NCBI GenBank assembly: GCA_002409325.1
Contig: DHUU01000018.1
Coordinates: forward strand, 62,001 to 126,000
Length of the DNA: 64,000 bases
Direction: 5' to 3'
Source: Bacteroidales bacterium UBA5226
Lineage (GTDB): Bacteria > Bacteroidota > Bacteroidia > Bacteroidales > UBA932
Positions 57,524 to 64,000 of the stretch are shown in pieces. The notes beneath the pieces are model-generated. The model worked only from the letters and a program-made list of their open reading frames with translations, was not told where the DNA came from and did not search any database. Each line of letters opens with the position of its first letter. Within the stretch, counting starts at the first letter, position 1. Made by a program: the position numbers and the translations under genes.

Positions 57524-58951
57524 TTAATCGTTTGAAGCATCCATTTTCAGCAGGATAAACAAAAGTAATGTAAAAGTCCATAAGGAGGAGCCTCCGTAGC
57601 TGATAAATGGCAGGGTGATCCCAATCACAGGGGTAACGCCTATGGTCATACCGATATTGATGAATACGTGGAAAAAGATGCAGGAAGCAACCCCGTATCC
57701 GTAGATGCGACCGAACGGATGTCGCTGTCTTTCAGCGATCCGGACAATACGGATGAGCAGAAACGAATACAGGAATATGACCAGGCAGGCCCCTAAAAAC
57801 CCCCACTCCTCTCCAATGGAACAGAAAATAAAGTCGGTGCTCTGTTCCGGAACAAAATTGTACTTGGTCTGTGTTCCATGAAGGAATCCTTTTCCCGCAA
57901 ATCCCCCCGATCCGATGGCCACTTTGGACTGGTGGACGTTGTATCCCGATCCGTATATGTCCTTGTCAATGCTCAGCAGGGTTTCTATGCGTGCCTGCTG
58001 GTGGGGCTTGAGTATGTTGTTGAACAGGTATCCCACCGAAAAGATCAGTATAATGCTGCTTACAAAGCAGAGCAGCAATATTTTCAGATAAGCGATCTTT
58101 TTGCGGAAGGCTATAATGAAAAGCACTACCACCAAAACGGCAGCCAGTGCCAGAAGCCACTGATACGCATCCATATAGGAAAAGAGGTCTATTGAAAACC
58201 AGCTCATAACAAGCGGGACAAGGAACCATACAGCAGTAAAGGAGCCAAAAGTGATGAGTACGGGTCTTTTCCAGCCCGACAGAAGGAGTGAAATGAGAAA
58301 GCAGACACCCAGGCAAAGCCAGATAACGTATAGAGGATCCCAGAGAATGGACAAAAGGAATAAAACAATGCTCACTATTCCCGTAACCGGGATCCAGCCC
58401 GGCAGTCCTTCCCGGTATAATACAATAATAAAGGCAAACAGAACCAGGGCCAGACCGGTTTCCTTTTCCAGCAGGATCAATCCGGCAGGAATGAGAATCA
58501 TGGCCGTTACCTGCAGCAGCCCGCGCCACGAACGGATGTTAAAATGTGGGCGGCTCATAAGGCCGGAAAGACCTATGGCAACAAAGACTTTTGTCATTTC
58601 GGCGGGTTGAAAATGGATCGGACCAAAGACCAGCCAGGAGCTGGAACCACTCCGTTCCACGCCAAAGACAAGTACCACAAGCAGCAGAAAAAGACCTATA
58701 ATGTAGATCAGGTTTGAGAGCAAAGGATAAATGCGGGCAGGGATGAGTAAAACAACAACAGCCAGGAACCAGCTCCCCAGTATCCAGATCATCTGCATGC
58801 CGTAACGTTGTGTTGTATCAAAGATCTGCCCGTGTTCCGGATCGTACACGGCAGAAAAGACACTGATCCACCCTATCAGCACAAGCACTATGTAGGTGGC
58901 TACCGTCAACCAGTCGATCTTTCTTACCAGTTTATCCTCTCTTCGTATCAT
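57524..58951 (-). CDS. rodA: SEDS peptidoglycan polymerase RodA
   Basis: This 475-residue inner-membrane glycosyltransferase polymerises lipid II in the elongasome together with PBP2. Helices cover most of the chain, and the conserved loop NFVPEQSTDFIFCSIGEEWGF and the C-terminal ITLPFISYGGSSLWT are SEDS signatures. The loop before TM5 reads LLEKETGLALVL rather than the usual QPDLGTA, and the chain is about 100 residues longer than E. coli RodA because of an enlarged central region (about 180-300). It overlaps mrdA by 4 nt (ATGA). Confidence 0.95.
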   Translation of the reverse strand: MIRREDKLVRKIDWLTVATYIVLVLIGWISVFSAVYDPEHGQIFDTTQRYGMQMIWILGSWFLAVVVLLIPARIYPLLSNLIYIIGLFLLLVVLVFGVERSGSSSWLVFGPIHFQPAEMTKVFVAIGLSGLMSRPHFNIRSWRGLLQVTAMILIPAGLILLEKETGLALVLFAFIIVLYREGLPGWIPVTGIVSIVLFLLSILWDPLYVIWLCLGVCFLISLLLSGWKRPVLITFGSFTAVWFLVPLVMSWFSIDLFSYMDAYQWLLALAAVLVVVLFIIAFRKKIAYLKILLLCFVSSIILIFSVGYLFNNILKPHQQARIETLLSIDKDIYGSGYNVHQSKVAIGSGGFAGKGFLHGTQTKYNFVPEQSTDFIFCSIGEEWGFLGACLVIFLYSFLLIRIVRIAERQRHPFGRIYGYGVASCIFFHVFINIGMTIGVTPVIGITLPFISYGGSSLWTFTLLLFILLKMDASND

Positions 58952-60789
58952 TGCAGGTGGCGTGTTACAAGGTCCTGTTCCAGTGTTCTTTCATAGAGCC
59001 ATTGCCGGGAGGGATGGATCTCCCCGGTAAGGTACTTTTCCACCAGAAGTGAAGCCACAGGGGCAGCCTGAGAGGCTCCGAATCCGCCTTGTTCTATGTA
59101 AACGGCAACGGCTATCTTAGGATTGTCTTTTGGTGCAAAGCAGATGAAAACTGAATTGTCTTCCCCGTGTGGATTCTGAGCCGTTCCGGTTTTGCCGCAC
59201 AAAACCAAGTCAGGGATGGCTGCCAGGCGGGCGGTGGCACCAGAACCTGCAGGGGCGTTAACGGCCTGGTACATTCCCTCTACAATGACCTCGAAATGTT
59301 CAGGGTCCACCATCACCTGGTGCCGCTCAACCCGGGGGCTGAATGAGGGTTCTTCACGGATTTCCCGCACCAGGTGAGGGGTATAGTAGTGGCCCCTGTT
59401 GGCCATGATGGCTGCCAGGTTGGCCAGTTGCAGGGGCGTAGCGCCAATTTCTCCCTGCCCTATGGACAGCGAGATGACGGTGAGTGAACGCCACCGGCCG
59501 GCGCCATAGATCTTGTCGTACAAGGCGGTACCCGGTAGCGAACCGGACAGTTCTCCGGGAATGTCAATTCCCAGACGGGTGCCAAAACCAAAGCTTTTCA
59601 CGTATTCCTGCCACTTGTTCATGGATTCCCCTATACGGCCATACGCAGGATTGTCCAGGATGCTCCTCAGGACATTGCAATAATACGCATTGCAGGACAT
59701 CATTACAGATTGCATCAGATTGGTGGGTGAGGGGTGGCTGTGGCATCCTACAGTCAGTGATCCGGCCCGGTACCCCATATTGCAGGAGTACCGCGTTTCC
59801 GGTTTCAGGACCCCTTCCTGCAATCCTATCAGGCCGTTTACCAGCTTGAATACAGATCCCGGAGGATAAGCAGACATGATGGCCCGGTTGAACAGGGGTT
59901 TGAGTGGGTCAGCGATGACCTGCGGGTAATAACTCCCGAAATTGGTTAGGTACTCCGAGGAGAGACCTGTTGACGTGATCAGGGTCAGGACCTCGCCGGT
60001 GGAAGGATCCAGTGCAACAACAGATCCCACTTTGTTGCGCATCAGCTCTTCCCCAAAACGCTGCAGGGGAAGGTCAATGGTCGTGAACATGTCCTTTCCG
60101 GGAACAGCTGTTTTGTCGTAGGCGCCGTCTTCATAGGGAGATTTAATGCGGTTGTGCACATCCCTCAGGAAAATGGAATACCCTTTTTCTCCCCGGAGCC
60201 ATTTTTCGTAGAATTCTTCCAGCCCCGTCTTGCCGATATAGTCTCCCGGGCGGTATTCGGGGTTCTTGTCCAGGAAAGACTGATCGGCCTCTATGATGTA
60301 GCCCGGAAGGTTGCCGCAGATTTGGGACGGATAACTGCGCACACTTCGGGTCTGAACGGAGAATCCCAGGAATTTGTACGATTTTTCCAGGAAACGGGTG
60401 TACTCCTGGCTGCTTACCTGCCTGAGAAAGATCACAGACTGGTATCCGATGACCCTGCGCCGGCTGTGGACCTCTTCCAGCATTTGTTCCAGGCGTTCGC
60501 GGTCCAAATTGAAAATGGAGCAGAAAGCGGTTGTGTCAAAAGGCACCAGCTCCCGGGGTGTGATCAGGATATCGTAGGCAAACTGGTTTTCTACCATAAT
60601 GTTGCCGTTACGGTCATAGATCAGGCCCCTGGAGGGGTAAATAATTTCGTATCGTAAAACGTTGTTGGATGCGGTTATTTTGTACTCCTTGTTAATGAGC
60701 TGCAGGAATACAAGGCGGCCTGCCAGGATAATCATGCAAATGATAAAAAAAGTAACAATGATGAATCTCTGTCTTGCCCTGCTTTCCAT
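58948..60789 (-). CDS. mrdA: Penicillin-binding protein 2
   Basis: This 613-residue monofunctional transpeptidase cross-links peptidoglycan in the elongasome. One N-terminal membrane helix, a pedestal (RGLIYDRNGNIMVENQFAYDILITP), then the catalytic motifs: SVFK in YPPGSVFKLVNG (nucleophile Ser), SCN, and KTGTAQNPHG. I use the ATG at 60789 (MESRARQRFIIV), 4 nt after the mreD stop codon, rather than 60810. It overlaps rodA by 4 nt. Confidence 0.96.
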   Translation of the reverse strand: MESRARQRFIIVTFFIICMIILAGRLVFLQLINKEYKITASNNVLRYEIIYPSRGLIYDRNGNIMVENQFAYDILITPRELVPFDTTAFCSIFNLDRERLEQMLEEVHSRRRVIGYQSVIFLRQVSSQEYTRFLEKSYKFLGFSVQTRSVRSYPSQICGNLPGYIIEADQSFLDKNPEYRPGDYIGKTGLEEFYEKWLRGEKGYSIFLRDVHNRIKSPYEDGAYDKTAVPGKDMFTTIDLPLQRFGEELMRNKVGSVVALDPSTGEVLTLITSTGLSSEYLTNFGSYYPQVIADPLKPLFNRAIMSAYPPGSVFKLVNGLIGLQEGVLKPETRYSCNMGYRAGSLTVGCHSHPSPTNLMQSVMMSCNAYYCNVLRSILDNPAYGRIGESMNKWQEYVKSFGFGTRLGIDIPGELSGSLPGTALYDKIYGAGRWRSLTVISLSIGQGEIGATPLQLANLAAIMANRGHYYTPHLVREIREEPSFSPRVERHQVMVDPEHFEVIVEGMYQAVNAPAGSGATARLAAIPDLVLCGKTGTAQNPHGEDNSVFICFAPKDNPKIAVAVYIEQGGFGASQAAPVASLLVEKYLTGEIHPSRQWLYERTLEQDLVTRHLQ

Positions 60790-60793
60790 GATG

Positions 60794-61306
60794 CTACCTC
60801 TGACGTTCAAAAAACGTTTTTTTGAATAACAGGATTAGAAAAACATTCAGCAGCAGGCTGCATGCAAAGCGGGCAAAGGTTTGCCAGAAGAGGAAAAAAC
60901 TCAGGCTTTCCAGCGTAATGAAAATCAGGTGGTGCGCCATCACACAGAGGAGGACAAAGAAGCTGAACCGGCCAAACCCCAACTGGTTGAACCCGGGAAC
61001 CATCAGGTTGTCCAGGTCGCCTTTGACAGTCACCGTTTTCAGAATGGTGCTGCGCAATGCCCCCGCTAACACGAAGGATGCGGTGTGCAGGCCCATAATG
61101 CCTGCACCCAGGATATCAAGGGCCAGCCCAAAGGCGAAAGCCCAGAGCATAAGCAATGCGGTGGGATAGGTGCAGGGAAAAAGTATCAGGAACAGTATAT
61201 AAGGCATGGGAGCAAGGTATGTGCCCAGATTCAGGTTCTGGAACAGTAAAAGCTGAACAGCCAGAAAGACCAGAAAGCGCAGTATGTATTTCAGGTTGTC
61301 GTTCAT
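60794..61306 (-). CDS. mreD: Rod shape-determining protein MreD
   Basis: This 170-residue integral membrane protein has about five helices (LRFLVFLAVQLLLFQNLNLG, MPYILFLILFPCTYPTALLMLWAFAFGLALDI...). Its weak sequence identity is typical of the family; the position between mreC and mrdA is decisive. It bridges MreC and RodA-PBP2. It overlaps mreC by 4 nt. Confidence 0.93.
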   Translation of the reverse strand: MNDNLKYILRFLVFLAVQLLLFQNLNLGTYLAPMPYILFLILFPCTYPTALLMLWAFAFGLALDILGAGIMGLHTASFVLAGALRSTILKTVTVKGDLDNLMVPGFNQLGFGRFSFFVLLCVMAHHLIFITLESLSFFLFWQTFARFACSLLLNVFLILLFKKTFFERQR

Positions 61307-62139
61307 AATTCTTCCTCCGTTTCCATATCGGTCAGTTTGCGCAGGTCATCTGCCCCACTGAAGGAAACCACGTTGACGTAACGCAGGGTCTTGAAATCCG
61401 AGAACAATTCCACTTCCAGTTCCAGGAACGAACCCTGCCTAAGTTTGTCCAACAGGACCACACCAATGGGTATTGACGGGGGAAAGACCAGGGAAAAATC
61501 GTTGCTCACAACCGTATCGCCGGGATTAACGTCAATATGGAGCGGGATTTCCGAGAGGGCAACTTTTCTGTAATCAACCCCGTTCCAGCGTAATGTGCCA
61601 AAAGTGCCCGTCTTTTTCAACTCTGCGGTAAAACGCTGTTCTGTATTGAGCAGCGAAATAATCATGGCATAATGTTCCGAAACATGCGATACTACACCCA
61701 CAATACCCCGGGCGCTTATTACTCCCATATCGGGTGATATCCCGTCTGCAGAGCCTTTGTCTATGACCAGGTAGTTGCGCTGCCTGTTTACCGAATTCCG
61801 GATCACCCGGGCGGGGATAAAAGAAAAAGAGTCGGCGGCGGCCATCCTTCCGGATCCCTCTGCCGGCAGGAGGTACTCAAGTTCTGAAAGCCGGGCCAGT
61901 TTGGCCCTGAGCCTGTTGTTTTCCAGGGACAGGTCGTCGTTAATTTTTCTCAGGTTCGTAAAAGCTGTCCACGAAGAAGTCTTTTCCCACCATTGCATTT
62001 GCCAGGAGCGGACTACCCGCATGATCGCATTCTGCTGAAAGTAACTGTCATTGACAAGAAGCACGACAGCTACGGTCTGCAATGCAAGAAACAGCAGCAG
62101 AACAAGGAGTTTCCTGAGCAATGGGGGCAGACCGGACAT
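61303..62139 (-). CDS. mreC: Rod shape-determining protein MreC
   Basis: The protein has 278 residues: an N-terminal membrane helix (LVLLLFLALQTVAVVLLV), a coiled coil (about 60-95, TNLRKINDDLSLENNRLRAKLARL) and the MreC beta-domains (PARVIRNSVNRQRNYLVIDKGSADGISPDMGVISARGIVGVVSHVSEHYAMII). It is a periplasmic scaffold activating PBP2. It lies 16 bp from mreB. Confidence 0.95.
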   Translation of the reverse strand: MSGLPPLLRKLLVLLLFLALQTVAVVLLVNDSYFQQNAIMRVVRSWQMQWWEKTSSWTAFTNLRKINDDLSLENNRLRAKLARLSELEYLLPAEGSGRMAAADSFSFIPARVIRNSVNRQRNYLVIDKGSADGISPDMGVISARGIVGVVSHVSEHYAMIISLLNTEQRFTAELKKTGTFGTLRWNGVDYRKVALSEIPLHIDVNPGDTVVSNDFSLVFPPSIPIGVVLLDKLRQGSFLELEVELFSDFKTLRYVNVVSFSGADDLRKLTDMETEEEL

Positions 62140-62155
62140 GCACGATCGGGTTATT

Positions 62156-63175
62156 TTATCTTAGTAAAAATGGGAATTTCCCAATGTTCTTCAATGCAAT
62201 CCCCGTTCCCCTGGCCACTGAGTGCAGAGGCCCTTCGGATATGTGGAACGGGATGTTGATCTTGTCCTGGAGTCGTTTATCGATACCCCGCAGCAATGCT
62301 CCGCCGCCGGTAAGAAAAATGCCCCGTTGGACGATATCTGAGTACAACTCGGGAGGGGTCTGTTCCAGCACTGACAGCACAGCTGCTTCTATCTTGACCA
62401 GGGACTTGTCCAGGCAATGGGCAATTTCCTGAGAGGTAACCGCCACTTCTACCGGAAGCGCTGTCATCAGGTTGGGGCCGCGCACCAGCATGGGTTCCGG
62501 CGGATTATCCAGGTCCGAAAGGGCCGAGCCGACACATATCTTGATATCCTCGGCGGTACGTTCTCCTATCTTGATGTTGTGCTGGTGGCGCATGTATTGC
62601 TGGATTTCTGCGGTAAACACGTCACCCGCCACCCGGATGCTCTGGTTGCATACGATCCCTCCCAGAGCGATAACGGCAATTTCTGTGGTTCCCCCGCCTA
62701 CATCCACCACCATGTTGCCTTCCGGGGCAGTGACATCAATGCCAATCCCGAGTGCGGCAGCCATGGGTTCGTAGATCATGTATACATCACGGCCTCCGGC
62801 GTGTTCCGACGAGTCGCGGACAGCACGGATCTCCACCTCTGTACTCCCTGAAGGAATGCAGACTACCATCCGCAGACTGGGCATGAAAAATTTATTCTGC
62901 GGGTTAATCATCTTAATCATGCCGCGCACCATTTGTTCTGCGGCGTTGAAATCTGCGATTACCCCGTCGCGAAGTGGCCGTATGGTCTTGATGTTTTCGT
63001 GAGTCTTGCCCTGCATGAGCCGTGCGGTTTTCCCAATTGCCAGGGGTTTGCCCGTATTCTGATCTATGGCCACAATGGAGGGTTCGTCTACCACGATTTT
63101 GTCGTTGTGAATGATTATGGTATTGGCTGTACCCAGATCGATGGCGATTTTTTGAGTTAAAAAGGAGAAAGCCAT
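62156..63175 (-). CDS. mreB: Actin-like rod shape protein MreB
   Basis: The protein has 339 residues. The actin-fold ATP-binding motifs are IAIDLGTANTIIIHN, VVDVGGGTTEIAVIALGGIV and IFLTGGGALLRGIDKRL. MreB filaments orient the elongasome under the membrane, which implies a rod-shaped or at least elongating cell. It begins the mre operon after purH, with a 10-bp gap. Confidence 0.98.
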   Translation of the reverse strand: MAFSFLTQKIAIDLGTANTIIIHNDKIVVDEPSIVAIDQNTGKPLAIGKTARLMQGKTHENIKTIRPLRDGVIADFNAAEQMVRGMIKMINPQNKFFMPSLRMVVCIPSGSTEVEIRAVRDSSEHAGGRDVYMIYEPMAAALGIGIDVTAPEGNMVVDVGGGTTEIAVIALGGIVCNQSIRVAGDVFTAEIQQYMRHQHNIKIGERTAEDIKICVGSALSDLDNPPEPMLVRGPNLMTALPVEVAVTSQEIAHCLDKSLVKIEAAVLSVLEQTPPELYSDIVQRGIFLTGGGALLRGIDKRLQDKINIPFHISEGPLHSVARGTGIALKNIGKFPFLLR

Positions 63176-63185
63176 AAGTTCGTTG

Positions 63186-64000
63186 CTAATGTTTGAAATG
63201 GCGTATGCCGGTAAAGACCATAGCCATGTTGTTGGTGTTACAATAATCTATACTTAACTGGTCTTTGATAGAGCCGCCCGGCTGGATAACGGCTGTTATG
63301 CCTGCCTGGTGGGCCAGTTCTACACAGTCGGGGAACGGGAAAAAAGCGTCGGAAGCCATTACGGCCTCTTTCAGGGAAAGGTTGTTTTCCCGGGCTTTTT
63401 CGATGGCGTGTTTCAGGGCATCTACCCGGGAGGTTTGCCCCATGCCGCTGGCAAGCAGCATCCCGTTGGCTGCCAGCACAATGGCATTTGATTTGGTGTG
63501 TTTGACCAGTTTGTTGGCAAACACCAGGTCGGTCACCTGTGCTTTGGAAGGAGCCTTGCGTGTAACCTGTGTAAAAGAGGCGGGGTCTTCCACCTTGGTA
63601 TCCCGGTCCTGCACAACTACACCGTCAAATAGTGACCGGAATTCTTTTTCCGGTAGCTGGGCTTGTTGGTCGTAAGTCAGGATGATGCGGTTTTTCCTGC
63701 TTTTGAGTATTTCAAGTGCTCCGGGTTCGTAAGCCGGGGCAATGATCACTTCAAAGAAAAGCTTGTCCATTTCCTGTGCCAGGACATCGGAAAGGGGGCG
63801 GTTCATCACAATGATCCCGCCAAAAGCACTTGCCGGATCTGCCTTTAATGCGCTTTCCCAGGCTTTTTCCAGGTCCTGATTGGAGGCACATCCGCAGGCA
63901 TTGTTGTGCTTGAGAATGGCAATGGAGGGATCGGTAAAATCCTGTATCAGTCTGAGGGCGGCTTCTATATCCAGCAGGTTGTTGTAAGAGATGTCCTTTC
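63186..64000 (-). CDS. purH: Bifunctional AICAR transformylase/IMP cyclohydrolase PurH (5' end beyond window)
   Basis: The frame is open to the right edge with at least 271 residues, all from the AICAR formyltransferase half. It includes ILKHNNACGCASNQ (Lys-His catalytic pair), SAFGGIIVMNRPLSD, SDAFFPFPDCVELAHQAGI and the C-terminal GIRHFKH. It performs the last two steps of purine synthesis. The N-terminal cyclohydrolase half lies beyond 64000. It is upstream of mreB with a 10-bp gap, so the two are probably co-transcribed. Confidence 0.95.
   Translation of the reverse strand, partial: KDISYNNLLDIEAALRLIQDFTDPSIAILKHNNACGCASNQDLEKAWESALKADPASAFGGIIVMNRPLSDVLAQEMDKLFFEVIIAPAYEPGALEILKSRKNRIILTYDQQAQLPEKEFRSLFDGVVVQDRDTKVEDPASFTQVTRKAPSKAQVTDLVFANKLVKHTKSNAIVLAANGMLLASGMGQTSRVDALKHAIEKARENNLSLKEAVMASDAFFPFPDCVELAHQAGITAVIQPGGSIKDQLSIDYCNTNNMAMVFTGIRHFKH

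Noticed and set aside
57504..57581. Longer GcvP start
   Set aside because: The additional 26 residues run into the rodA 3' end, and the family N-terminus (FTERHNGP) follows the ATG at 57503 closely.
1..64000. tRNA, rRNA, tmRNA, CRISPR, insertion sequences, prophage
   Set aside because: I looked in the gaps and for transposase, integrase, Cas and phage proteins and found none. The largest gap is about 210 bp. A covariance-model scan would be needed to exclude small RNAs.

Overview
The window reads as a chromosome segment from a member of the Bacteroidota, most likely order Bacteroidales. The evidence is: promoter -7 boxes of the TAnnTTTG type in front of many genes; BACON-domain surface lipoproteins; an S46 dipeptidyl-peptidase; the gene strings holB / PSP1 (RicT-like) / gldH / trmB, sigma-54 regulator / lptE / TPR / secG and purH / mreBCD / mrdA / rodA, which I know from this group; and almost no Shine-Dalgarno signal. 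Gene density is very high. No intergenic stretch reaches 300 bp; the longest is about 210 bp, at 20120-20329. I saw no rRNA, tRNA, CRISPR array, insertion sequence or prophage.

Layout. 1-2458 (-) is a nearly complete YfhO membrane protein, divergent from an NSS transporter (2523-3860). 3847-11180 (-) holds rnhB, an S46 peptidase, a short Mrp ATPase and a large BACON/LRR lipoprotein. 11258-14806 (+) holds an EF-G paralogue with a degenerate GTPase site, lolD and trmN6. 14810-18273 (-) has a split transketolase followed by an ECF sigma factor, a membrane protein in the anti-sigma position and a periplasmic helical protein. 18332-20119 (+) is lepA. 20195-20269 is a 24-bp perfect inverted repeat. 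20330-23087 (-) has a DUF2812/PadR pair and a TPR lipoprotein. 23187-25970 (+) has a sigma-54 activator, lptE, a TPR-type protein and secG. 25983-28474 (-) is a PspC-PadR-PspC cluster. 28613-31781 (+) has serine dehydratase, thioredoxin, a beta-barrel protein and a polyprenyl synthase. 31678-35922 (-) has trmB, gldH, the PSP1 gene, holB and a TPR protein.

36025-46317 (+) is the most lineage-specific stretch: an M16-peptidase homologue that has lost its zinc site, a seven-BACON/LRR lipoprotein, a 1021-residue helical lipoprotein, an outer-membrane barrel, a small lipoprotein and a DUF3109 protein. It looks like a cell-envelope/surface locus without a recognised function. The remainder is mainly housekeeping: hemW, an sdhC-like cytochrome b standing alone, pyrH-frr, pgk, an rRNA-type methyltransferase, lgt, smpB, a 57-residue membrane protein, gcvP, and the elongasome operon (rodA, mrdA, mreDCB) ending in purH, which runs off the right edge.

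Two cross-window patterns stand out. Eight of the nine divergent gene pairs carry back-to-back -7 boxes only 9-14 bp apart, implying mutually exclusive or bidirectional promoters. In at least four genes the -7 box sits 4-5 nt before the start codon, implying leaderless or near-leaderless mRNAs.
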